DNA of 64,000 nt from NCBI GenBank assembly GCA_963680875.1, contig OY804575.1, positions 31,896,494 to 31,960,493 on the forward strand. Direction: 5' to 3'. How positions within the stretch are numbered: the stretch's first letter is position 1; every line of letters starts with the position of its first letter. Shown in pieces: positions 28,336 through 37,870 of this stretch. The DNA comes from Bathymodiolus brooksi. Taxonomy: Eukaryota; Mollusca; Bivalvia; Mytilida; Modiolidae. A model generated the notes under the pieces. That model was not told the origin of the DNA and did no database searches. It worked only from the letters and a program-made list of their open reading frames with translations. A program made the position numbers and the translations under genes.

Positions 28336-29008
28336 CACAGCGCAACATATCTTCCTACATAATATATATTGCAAAGACAATAGATTTGTGACAGCCATAT
28401 TTGAGCCATTGAACATATTTTGCCAACCCTTTTTTAAAGCAAAATGATTTATATGTATGTTGTTGCTCATTCTGCCACCAAGCATAATGAAATCACCCCA
28501 TTTATTTCTTAGAATTAATAATAGCGTTACTATTACAGTGTGCTCACTTCATCATTGTTAGGTCGGCCATGTTTGTTTTGTTTTTGACGAGTGCCAAATT
28601 GCTATTAAAGATTGTTACATGAATGCACTCTTTTCCTCTGCTTTTTTTATGATTTATATACAGATTGTTTAACCGTTTAGCTCGTTGTATTAATATTACT
28701 TGTGCGAAAACTTCATTATTTATAACTTTCACATTCATTGTTGTATTTCTCTTTTGCTTATCACTGTTAGAACAGCTTTATCCATATGGAATGATATTTT
28801 TTATTCGAATAATTTTGCATAGCTATTTATTTATTATAGATGACGTTGTTGAAAGTCAGTGGAGTGTTTCTATGTTTTAATATTTCCTTCTAGAGTGCTC
28901 GTAAGTAAACGGATATAACCATTAATATAATCAAGACCTCATAAGATTCCAATTAAAATGATGCACACATCAAAGACCTTTCTATATATTAAAGTAGATA
29001 AAACTTAC

Positions 29009-29144
29009 AACACTTGACAATAATTCTGGTCGTCGAGTCTGAATACGTCTTACTACTTGAAATATGTCAACTTCCTCATCTAGTTCCTTCTGCTCAATGA
29101 CAAGACTTATTGCTACAAGTAGTCCCGACCTTGTACAGCCATTC
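29009..29144 (-). CDS. phosphatase D2, P-loop (signature) exon
   Basis: A 136-bp exon between acceptor TTCTGTAG and donor GTAAGT. With the split codon from the previous exon it reads CRNGCTRSGLLVAIS, then a helix ending RRPELLSSV. The CX5R core survives, but the invariant His before the Cys is Val, and the usual SAGxGRTG loop is NGCTRSG. That is the pattern of a regulatory or inactive second PTP domain. It has the same length and phase as the D1 signature exon at 35,163-35,298. Confidence 0.9.
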
Positions 29145-29804
29145 CTACAGAAGTAAATCATAAATGAAAAAATAAATAATAAAATAAACAAATGTGAGGA
29201 TTAAAATACTCCATTGCAATTAACATATGGGCATTAAAGTTTAGAAAAAATCAAAAAACTACTTAAATGTAACAAATATGATTTTATATTGTTAAAATAA
29301 AAATTTGAAGACAACCGCCATATAAGAGCATATACAATGAGTGTGATCAATATTAATGTTGATAGTGACTTTCAGAAGGTCATTGATTTTCTCTGCTGTA
29401 GTCAGGTTTTCTCCACAATAAAGCTGACCATCACGATTCACATATTGTACATAGTGGTGCTAAATCAATGTCAATATCATCACAAGTTATCCCACAGATA
29501 TAACTGTTATTACGATAGGTAAAAGAACCCTGCGGAGACTAATAATTCTGTAATAAAACCAAGAACCAAACATCTTCACCGAGTCACCAGTCAGGGTGTT
29601 CTTGCTCCAACAGTTAGTATGTAAACATGTCTTGGCCTGTTCATTTTACGCTGACATCATCACTATAATCAGTACAAATTATGTACGAACATCAATTGTC
29701 TTTGTCAACTTCAATTACGTGTGCAAGAAAAACAATATAATACTTCATTAGTTGAATTGTCGCTTTACACAAATTGTAGCTCGTTATTCTAATTGACACC
29801 ATAC

Positions 29805-29947
29805 CTGCATACAGCAATTATTGATTTCTGTGCTTCCATGACATCCTTTGCAATCACACCAACGAAGTCTGCGATTACACTTTTTTCAGAGGATGGTCTC
29901 ACGTTATCAAATGACCATATAGCTATACTTCTGGTATTGATCTGTGC
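29805..29947 (-). CDS. phosphatase D2, WPD-loop region exon
   Basis: A 143-bp exon, acceptor TTTTCCAG, donor GTATGG. It encodes AQINTRSIAIWSFDNVRPSS and continues to KSIIAVC with a split Arg codon. The WPD loop is replaced by WSFD, so the general-acid position is not in its usual context. It begins in phase 0 and ends with two bases of the next codon, matching exon 29,009-29,144. Its 5' border is copied in a tandem duplication immediately upstream. Confidence 0.88.
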
Positions 29948-30211
29948 CTGGAAAATGTATTTAGTTGATGCCTGTTTTTATATGAATGATATTCATGTAA
30001 ACAAATATATCACCGAAATTGCTTACTGACCTATTTTTATCAAACACCGATTTTGGAAAATAACATATAGCTATACTTCTGGTATTGATCTGTGCCTGGA
30101 AAATGTATGTAGTTGATGCCTGTTTTTATATGAATGATATTCATGTAAAAAAATATATCACCGAACTTGCTTACTGACCTATTTTTATCAAAAACGAATT
30201 TTGGAAAATTG
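29916..30211. repeat. 148-bp tandem duplication across an exon acceptor
   Basis: Bases 29,916-30,063 and 30,064-30,211 are direct repeats offset by 148 bp with few differences. Each contains CATATAGCTATACTTCTGGT and ends TTTTGGAAAA. The left copy holds the first 32 bp and acceptor of the D2 WPD exon; the right copy is an extra acceptor with the same partial exon start. Confidence 0.9.
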
Positions 30212-30657
30212 TGCAAATATATATTATTCACAGTGCCAGTACAATCGTTTGGATAACAATAAAGCATATATCGCAATGTTTGCGCATAGTGATGTCCAAC
30301 ACATATTGTGTTGTGTTTTTTTCTTGTTTTCTTCGTCTTTGTGTATCCTATGTTGCCAGTTTCTCTCTTTGGTGTTCTCTAACGTTCATACTATTTACGG
30401 TATGATATTTTCTATGATTGTACTCGCATTTGGAAGACACTTGCATGACCGCATCATGTCAATAAGAAGGAAGTTCTAGTTTCATTAAGCAATGTTAATA
30501 AAAATAAATATCAAACTTAGTGTGTATTAGTGTGTAAAGGGCATCACGCTTTCCCCTTTATACAATTTTATTGGATCTTGGAAACATTCCGATAGTGCGG
30601 TATTTTTTGTTTTCCATTTAATGTGTATGAATTAAGTATCTTTGTATCTTCTAGTAC
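30212..30657 (-). other. intron with dispersed repeat fragment
   Basis: Non-coding. The 30,296-30,440 part (TGTTGTGTTTTTTTCTTGTT onwards, with TTCTCTAACGTTCATAC) resembles fragments at 32,756-32,890 and 37,200-37,320, so it belongs to a dispersed family. Confidence 0.5.
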
Positions 30658-30774
30658 CTTGTGCTTCAGACTAACAACAACTTTATCTGTTTCATGTGAT
30701 GACGATTTTCTTGTAATAATGAAATTGTCAAAGTACTTTGCTTCTCCTTCTTTCTCCGGTAGAAATGACACGGT
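30658..30774 (-). CDS. phosphatase D2, central beta-sheet exon
   Basis: A 117-bp exon in phase 0-0 after acceptor TATTTGTAG, ending at AAG/GTACTA. It encodes 39 residues from TVSFLPEKEGEAKYFDNF to VVVSLKHK. This lines up with the YWP...GxxxV section of PTP domains, but the KCxxYWP motif is absent (SFLPEKEGE instead), again typical of a degenerate D2. Confidence 0.82.
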
Positions 30775-31697
30775 CTACAAATACACAAGAATATTATATG
30801 GTATCTGAACTTAAGAATATGAAATCCGGTTAGAAAACAAAAGTCGATATACATTGAAAATGGAGGACAACACACAAAAATAACCAAGAAATGAATACAG
30901 ATGCTCTTTATGGATTTCATTCACTTAAAGGAATTTGTCCGAACGAAACTTTTCCTGTCTGAATAATGCAATACATTGTAATATGTATTGCCTTAAGTTA
31001 AACTTCATTACAAAATGCGGTTGACGCCTTTAAGCTTTGTGATCGTCAGTTCATGGGTGACATTTTGCTTATAATTCTCTAATGTCTCATACCTTGTGGA
31101 CGGAGGTGTTGGAATCATTTAAGTTCATTTATTGTATTTCAAAAAATAAATATCTGAATGACAATATATTTGTTATTAGATGAATGTTTTAATGTCACAT
31201 CATTTCTGAATGTCAGTTATCTCACCATTACAAGCTACAAAGTACACATTCTTTCTGATTTGCACTCTGTGCTCAAATGTAAATTTTAATGTGTTTTGTC
31301 TAAAACTTCTATAGGTATGAATGTATAAATCACGTATATGGTCCTGTTTAGTTAACTACATATGTAGCTTGCGTTGTATTTTGTATGATATTTCATTGGG
31401 TGATACAATGTAGCTATGCTTTGAAGGTTACAATTTTTCATATAATACGGACCAATCCAGGTATTGTGTAACATATTATGTGGATCGATCCAGACTTCAC
31501 GGTCATACATTTTCGAGTAGTACTTTCCTACTCGTACTCCACAATATTCCATTGGTAACAAACTAATTATTTCATACCGTTTTCTGGATGGCTGATATTT
31601 GGTTGTTTGTTTTTGTTATTGTTGCTTTTTGTTATTTGCAAATACAAACTCTATGATCGAAAACAAAATGTATGTTTTTCTACCGTTCTTACAATAC
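30775..31697 (-). other. intron
   Basis: AT-rich intron sequence with no recognisable exon or repeat family beyond low-complexity tracts. Confidence 0.5.
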
Positions 31698-31823
31698 CTT
31701 GTTTGAAGGTTCCATTACAACGACACTATCACTATCGTTATCATAAATGAGAGACCAAAAATCTCCAATTGTATCTGGTAAAGGATACTGTGTAACAATA
31801 TAATTTCTATTTTGCATGAAACT
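31698..31823 (-). CDS. phosphatase D2, exon with the TQxPLPxTxxDFW motif
   Basis: A 126-bp exon in phase 0-0, acceptor GTTTTTTAG, donor GTATTG. It encodes 42 residues including YIVTQYPLPDTIGDFW and VVVMEPSNK. This is the conserved PTP motif normally YIATQGPLxxTxxDFW followed by IVML. The substitution Y for G in TQGP is unusual. Confidence 0.88.
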
Positions 31824-32487
31824 CTAAAAAACAAAAACAAAAGCAAAACTTTACATAAAACATTAATAGTTTTTCATGATCAAAATCGATACAACCGAAA
31901 GTGAGTTTCTCCCATTATTACGGCGTTTTAACTCCGCTGAACCAGCGGTTGAAAAATCTGCAATCCTCTACAGGATTAAAATGTCTCATGCCTTTCCCCG
32001 CCTTTTCCTAGCAACAGAATTGTGTAGAGGTACGCCAAAAGATTTTGAAATAAATTTCGTGTTAAATAATGGGACAAACAAATTATCCTTCAGTTGCCCA
32101 TGTGGGTTACGATATTTCTCCACTCTCGAGAGTTAAATTAAAAATTTTAGCCACTCGCTTGACGGTTTGTGGTTTAAATTTTAAATTGAACTCTCTTGAG
32201 TGGAGAAATATCGTAACCTACGGGAAACTGCAGGAGAATCTATATATATTTATCAATGGCTATTGATACGATATATCAGTGACATGCAGAGGTTTGGTGA
32301 TTTTCTCCACATTTCTCCTCCGAAAAACAATCTGAATAGCTTCCATTATATGTAAAAGACTAATTTCACAAATTAAAACAAACAAAATCAATATTGTCTT
32401 TTATTTACTGTCATGAATTATTATGCTAACTTGTTAAGACCATGGCGTTTTCCCTTAGGAATGTTAGAGTAATTACTTAGCGAATGT
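31824..32487 (-). other. intron containing a foldback element
   Basis: Non-coding apart from the foldback element at 32,102-32,221. The open frame on the plus strand at 31,876-32,136 crosses that element and has no family resemblance. Confidence 0.5.
32102..32221. mobile_element. foldback element, arms about 33 bp
   Basis: Arm 32,102-32,134 is the near-perfect reverse complement of 32,189-32,221 (GGTTACGATATTTCTCCACT on the outside). Weaker similarity extends outward on both sides to about 32,088 and 32,237. The 54-bp centre is AT-rich. Confidence 0.75.
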
Positions 32488-32522
32488 ACTCACGAGTATA
32501 ACAACAACATTAATGTACTCAC
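32488..32522 (-). repeat. 29-bp tandem duplication of an exon end with its splice donor
   Basis: The last coding bases of exon 32,523-32,596 and its GTGAGT donor (32,517-32,522) are repeated 29 bp downstream, where a second GTGAGT sits at 32,488-32,493. Use of the second donor would add 29 bp and shift the frame into the next exon, so the first donor is the coding one. Confidence 0.85.
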
Positions 32523-32596
32523 GGGTATAATAACAGCGTTAATGTAGTCATTGCTAGATTTTCCAAATGACATTAGGAATGGTCTAAAATCATCAT
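32523..32596 (-). CDS. phosphatase D2, exon with the DYINA motif
   Basis: A 74-bp exon starting with two bases of a split His codon and ending in phase 0 at GTGAGT. It encodes DDFRPFLMSFGKSSNDYINA and VIIP. It matches the PTP block DHxRVxL...SDYINASxI but has lost the Arg-Val consensus. Confidence 0.87.
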
Positions 32597-33339
32597 CTAT
32601 AAAGAAAACAATGATAAAATGATGACTTATTGATCTTATCGGACTTGACTATATATAAGATTAACACGACGGGTGTCTTCTAAGAAGCAGAAACTGCTTA
32701 AATGTCACAAGCACCTGGGTTACCGGTTCGTGGTGGGGTTCGAGCTACTCATCGTGTTAGTTATTTGTGTTGTGGTGTGTTTTTATGTTTTGTCTGTCTT
32801 CGTCCTGTGTTTTATGTGCCCAATGCTGCCAGTGTTTCTAGATTGTCCATTCCTGATTGCCCTTTCGGTTTTCTCTAACGGTTATTCTACAAAATATATG
32901 ATGACTAGAATTTCTAAAGAATTTTGCGTGTGTGGAAATTACTTTATAAATCAAGTAGAATCAGTTTACTAAGCAACATGCTTTCAATAAATAGCTAGTT
33001 TTATAGTTTGTACTTACGAGTGAGAACTACAATACTTCCACTTGTCCGATTGTGTGTGAGTGTTGGCATTTTACTCACATGTGGAGTGCACTTGCATGAT
33101 CGCATCATTTGACTACGAGGGGCGGTTTGGTTCCATAATTCTAGTTTAACACAAGAACGGTACACTCAAGTACCTGTGCGTAGCAAGGAAAGTGAACGGT
33201 CATGTGTGTAAGGGTTATCGCTTTTACTTACTTCTACAATTGTTTTTGGAGCAGTTCGGACATTGAATTATTTCTTTAATATTTATTTTACTAGTTACTT
33301 TGGACCATACTCTATGATACGTTTCATAGGTTTTCTTAC
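32597..33339 (-). other. intron with dispersed repeat fragment
   Basis: Contains a fragment (about 32,756-32,890) of the same dispersed family as 30,296-30,440, in the same orientation. No exon seen. The 99-residue open frame on the plus strand here lies within that repeat. Confidence 0.5.
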
Positions 33340-33439
33340 GTGGCAATATACTCTGAACAGCATTCTTTTGGATGTTTTCTCTCCTCTTGCCCGCTTTATG
33401 TTTGTCATCATTGTATTTAGGCTTTAATTTCAGAAGTTT
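33340..33439 (-). CDS. phosphatase D2, N-terminal exon
   Basis: A 100-bp exon, acceptor TTGTTTAG, donor GTAAGA after the first base of a split His codon (C/AT, completed in exon 32,523-32,596). It encodes KLLKLKPKYNDD, a basic stretch, and KNAVQSILP. The position of KNRY in a PTP domain is taken by QKNAVQSILP, so the phosphotyrosine-recognition Tyr is missing. Confidence 0.85.
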
Positions 33440-34606
33440 CTAAACAAAACAAAAACAAATGAATGCAATAACAATCGGTTTTGTAAGGTTTTGTCGAATA
33501 GCTCATGCTACAAAATATAAACGAAAATATTATATTTAATTTGACAAACGTTATCAGTTGTAGCGAGAACACATATGTGAGCGGCGTAATCGAATTAACT
33601 TTAGTTATTACATAGATAGATGTGAATGTGTCACGGCGACTACTGTTGTTTAACGTCAAATGAACAGTATACTTACTACGTACAAGTCTATTAGAATGAA
33701 ACCAAAACAAATGTAAAATGGATAAGCTACGAAAGAACGCGCAATAATGCAAACGAGCATTTTTCAAATCTTCTGTTTTAGTGGGGAATCACAAAGTTGA
33801 ATTGAAAATATTGTATTGCATTGGAAAAAAAGACAACATTATGATAGGTTTGAAGGCAACAAAAGGGGTAATCAGAAGGCACACTAAGAAACAGGATGAA
33901 CTCATGTACTCCTATAGGGTAAACAGTTCCTTCTCCACATGTAGCACCAGTCGTGTTACTATTGTTACCAATCCGGTGATAAATCATGATTGAGGAAAGG
34001 ACCGGATTATGATTACGACAAACGGAGCTTATCCGTGGTAATTTGTGACTGTGACACAGTTATTCGCAACGGTTAACCAGGTCATGGTGACGACCGTAAA
34101 ACTTTCGAAGTGATGACTTCAACTTAGCCACTAGTAACCCTTCGATCAGTACCTGCCTTGTTAGTAGCAACCTTCATCAAGAAATTGGTGATAGGAATCA
34201 CAAGCTTATTAAATTATCATACATCAGATCTTTATTTTCAAATTGTTCACTAAATAGTAATTTACTTGATGTTTCTTGCCTATTCCTATGTTAGATGTGA
34301 TAATGCTAGACATGAATTGACTACACTGGGATTCGTGTTATTCAATCTTTAGTTTTATATGTATGTTTTGTAGATCGTTGTTTGCCCTTTCATTCCGTTT
34401 CCTTTGTCCATTGTGTTGTCTGGGCTGCTTCGATACACGGATTCTGATTACCCCGTTTGGTATCTTCAAGCTCTTCTTGTATTATCACTTTGTGTTTCTC
34501 TTCGTTACTATGTTAGTTGTTCGTAGTTTATTACCTGATATTCTGTACGGATCCTGGTATTTATTTGGCTTTTCTTTGATTTTTGTGCGTAAGGGAAGTT
34601 GTCTAC
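33440..34606 (-). other. intron between D1 and D2 with dispersed repeat
   Basis: The 33,850-34,000 section resembles 46,000-46,110 (both with GATGAACTCA...GGTGATAAAT), so it is a dispersed element. The D1-D2 linker encoded by the flanking exons is shorter than in typical receptor phosphatases. A small exon could lie here, but I could not find a convincing one. Confidence 0.45.
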
Positions 34607-34672
34607 TGGGATTGACGTGTCATTGACTGTAAATGCTTCCATTAGAGCATCATACACCATTTCATACTGACC
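34607..34672 (-). CDS. phosphatase D1, last exon
   Basis: A 66-bp exon in phase 0-0 encoding GQYEMVYDALMEAF then TVNDTSIP, between acceptor ACCATAG and donor GTAGAC. It is the C-terminal helix of D1 (QYxFVxxALxEA) and the start of the D1-D2 linker. It should follow exon 35,163-35,298 with exactly the right spacing (MIQ-ML-GQY), but that exon lacks a canonical donor. Confidence 0.8.
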
Positions 34673-35162
34673 CTATGGTATATACAAAGTCATATTACAA
34701 CTTATTAACACGACTAAGATGAAAATTACTTCAACCTGATCATACAAATTTGGAGACTAGAAATAGGATTGTTATATGGCGCGACATTCAATACGCATAA
34801 TATGTATGTGACAAAACTAAATAAGAGTAGAAAAATAATATTTGCAAAATGTGAAAACAATATGAACGTGAAATACACATATTATGTCCTAGAACGATAT
34901 TCATATATTTACATAACATGTCTTTTTTTAATGTTTCTAATTTAGTGTTCGTGCAACGTTTCTGGATTAAAAATCATTAGATACACTATAAATCAGAAAA
35001 TTGGAAAGTGAAATAATTTAAATTCTACGGGACCAAGAAAACGTGTATATAATCAGTACACCACACACCCACACAATTTTGAAACTGTTAAGTTTGATTT
35101 CTACCAAATTGAATTACATTCTTCCGAGTTTACGTTTCATGCATTGCTTAACTATTTTCTAA
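34673..35162 (-). other. intron whose 5' splice site is non-canonical
   Basis: Non-coding. At its 5' end, where the homologous D2 intron starts GTAAGT, this one starts TTAGAA. The first GT downstream (AATA/GTTAAG) would place the next exon out of frame. Confidence 0.55.
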
Positions 35163-35298
35163 AAGCATTTGAATCATGTTCATCCTGTTCTGTCTCATCA
35201 TTTCTGTAAATTCCTTGACATCAACAAAACCAGTTTCTTGTCCATTTTCATACAATGCATCTAGTGCTATATAAGTACCAGTTCTACCAATACCTGCA
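35163..35298 (-). CDS. phosphatase D1, P-loop (catalytic signature) exon
   Basis: Starts after acceptor TATAACAG with one base completing a Ser codon. It encodes AGIGRTGTYIALDALYENG, then VDVKEF, RQNRMNMIQML. With the preceding exon it forms HCSAGIGRTG, the full active PTP signature with nucleophilic Cys and Arg, plus the Q-loop MIQ. I place its end by homology with the 136-bp D2 exon (29,009-29,144): the same length ends at CTT. The base pair after that is TT, not GT. Read-through reaches a stop five codons later. Confidence 0.85.
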
Positions 35299-36268
35299 CT
35301 GTTATATATATTACAGGTTATATGTGTCACTTAATACTTGAAGAAATATATAAGGAATACGTTCTTCTAAGCTAATTGTGAATACAGCAACGTGTTAATC
35401 AGAAGTCGTCGTCAATCCAAGGACAAACAATGCAATGGACAAAAGAAAACGGACATAAGGACAAACAATGATCTACAAAACACTACACAGAAACCAAAAG
35501 ATTAAGTATCTGTTATATATATTACAAGTTATACGTATCATTTATTTCATACATGAGCAGAGTAGTATAAGAAAGAAACATTATAATTCCTACAAAGAAA
35601 CTACAATGGAAATTTGCTAATAAAAGTCAATGTAATTTTTATGGTTTGGTCTATGGTGCTTAACTCCGCTTTCAACAATATTTCAGCTGTATCGTGGCAG
35701 TCACTTTTTTTAGTGGAGGGAACCGGACTACCCGGTGAAAACCACCGACCTGTTGCAAGTCACTGACAAACTTTATCACATAATGTTATATCGAGTACAC
35801 ATCACCTAAGTGGGGTTCGAACTCACAACGTTAGCGGTAATATGTAATTTTTATGTTCAATATAAAGATCACCTACATTGCTTTGTTTCGTTTTCCTGTT
35901 TGAAAGAATTTTGGGTGAAAATACAACAAATATGAAAAAAAACTAATATAGAAAATGTTGTCACTTTGAAATATATTGTTTATTTTTAGGTACAAAATGA
36001 TTGATAAAGATTATTTTGATTTCACCTATTCTTTAAAACAATTTTACATTTTCATATACAAATCGTATTATGTATCTGACCAAAAGACTAAACAGTAAGC
36101 ATATTTGTAAGAAAATATATTACTAGAATAAGTCAGGTTCAAAAACTACAAGACAGTAAACTGTTATCAAACATAAGAAAAATATCCATATATAGATATG
36201 CTTTACGATATGCTATGATAGACAGGTCTCATCGAGTAGGAAGTAAAAATGAAATAAAATAATCTTAC
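35299..36268 (-). other. intron with SINE
   Basis: Holds a SINE in minus orientation at 35,640-35,843. A fragment at 35,415-35,500 (GACAAACAATGATCTACAAA type) recurs near 39,675-39,745 and 45,930-46,000. No exon. Confidence 0.55.
35640..35843 (-). mobile_element. tRNA-derived SINE, minus orientation, 5'-truncated
   Basis: Carries the family body in reverse (GGTGCTTAACTCCGCTTTCA, then AACCGGACTACCCGGTGAAA, then GTTCGAACTCACAACG, the reverse of the B box). The tRNA-like head is cut off at the right end. Confidence 0.7.
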
Positions 36269-36414
36269 CTACAGTGAACCACTAATGGTCCCCGTAGCTT
36301 ACACGGTGTTGAACTGACTTTTCTATGAAATTTCACTAAATTTGCTTTGTCTGGTACACCATGATCTGACCATTCTGTGAAATGAAAGTGATGGACCAGT
36401 CTTTTTGTCTGAGT
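36269..36414 (-). CDS. phosphatase D1, WPD-loop exon
   Basis: A 146-bp exon, acceptor CTTAATTTAG, donor GTAAGA. It encodes TQTKRLVHHFHFTEWSDHGV, then PDKANLVKFHRKV and GPLVVHC, ending with AG of the signature Ser codon. The loop reads WSD rather than WPD: the general-acid Asp is kept and the Pro is replaced. This is the D1 counterpart of the D2 exon 29,805-29,947. Confidence 0.92.
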
Positions 36415-37870
36415 CTAAATTAAGAAAAATATCATTGAGTATACAAAACAACATGAATACACACACAAGCGAAAACATAGATAATTTTTATTCAATAATA
36501 CAGATAGTATATATGTACATTGGAAAAGAAATCGTTAATGACAACACTTCAACAAAGATTTGGTACGATATTCATTCGTCAATTTGAAACGAATCTTTTT
36601 GATGGTTGTAAAATTATACAAAAACACACACATGATTACTTATATTTATTCATAAAAAAACTGCTTCAAAAGTCGGAAAAGTCGAAGATAAATTATATAC
36701 AAATGTCTCGTGCTAAGATGGAGAAAAATGAAATGGCATGTTGGTAAGTCCTTTGCTGAACCGAGCCTGTGTTGGTTCATTTGCAGCAGACTTGAATCAC
36801 TTGGGTAGAATTATCGGTATATATTCCATTTAATTCACAAAATAAAGTGATTTCGGCAATACTCGCAGTTTTACACATATCATGTAAATTTTTACACGAT
36901 TATAAACTTTTATAGTAAGCTTAAAAAGAATTTATATCATCATTGGTTCGTGAACCAACAAAGCATGTACAACAAATGTGGAGTGACATCAACTTCTTTT
37001 CTTTTGATACCGAACAAAAGTAGAAAGTATGGCATGTCTCCGGTTTGTGCAGTTGCGCGCGAATTTTTGTTGGCGGTTGTGTGACTGTTTGTTAAATCTC
37101 CGTAGACCTCTTATAACGACGTACAATGACGAACTTTGAAGAATGAATACCTGGCCAATTTTGATAATCATCTAAGTTTAAAGCATGAACTAAATTAGTT
37201 TTTAAGTGTTGCGTTGTGTTGTTTTAGTTCCCTTCGTTCTGTGTCTTGTCTCCATTCTTGCTTGTGTCTTTTGATTGGTCATTGTTCATTGCACCTTCGA
37301 TTTTCTCTAACGTTGATTATCTCTCAGATATAATATAGTAGTAAAGGCGAAATATCAGCAATATATATCTGAAGATCTAATAAAGGAGAAAGATGTAACT
37401 TTTGGTCCTTTTTTTTCACTTAACGTTGATTTTGGTATCGACATATTCACCATGTATTATCCCTTAAACCAATAGTCAAAGGAGAACCAACTAAATAAAT
37501 CAATTAACATAATAAGGGTAATAACAAAATTACCGAACTCCGAACAATCTTACAAAGGGAAAGTCAAAACTCATAATTATATAAACAGACAAAGTCAGTC
37601 AACAACCGGAAAACTGTGAAAACCATAATGACCCTGACTTGGTAGAGGCATTTCTAAAGAAATGGTGGGTTGAATCAGATTTTAAGGCGCCAAACCTCCC
37701 GCTCTCATTACGGTTCAAAGGTTCCGGCTGTCACTGTAACAGTATTTAAATACAGGAACAAAATAGGTAAAATAGTTGTCAAGGCAGTACCATATTCGGT
37801 GACGTAAATATCAAAAATATTTTTACGTCACACTTTGACAAAAAAAATATCCTTGACATTTTTGACTTCT
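36415..37870 (-). other. intron segment with dispersed repeats
   Basis: No exon recognised. The 37,200-37,320 part belongs to the same dispersed family as 30,296-30,440. The 37,480-37,640 part (ACCGAACTCCGAACAATCTT and neighbours) looks like another dispersed bivalve repeat. The 28-bp motif at 37,707-37,734 recurs inverted at 41,119-41,146. Confidence 0.45.

Larger units (their letters stand above)
27739..29008 (-). other. last intron of the phosphatase gene, with SINE fragments
   Basis: About 1.27 kb between the D2 signature exon and the terminal exon. It contains a SINE copy at 27,886-28,150 and two fragments (28,172-28,222 and 28,235-28,335). No further exon recognised. Confidence 0.6.

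Noticed and set aside
32673..32972. 99-residue plus-strand hydrophobic open frame
   Set aside because: Lies in a dispersed repeat fragment that also occurs at 30,296 and 37,200; no conserved protein pattern.
33417..33767. 116-residue minus-strand open frame as a separate gene
   Set aside because: It is intron sequence running into the start of the D2 exon at 33,439 in a different frame from the coding one.
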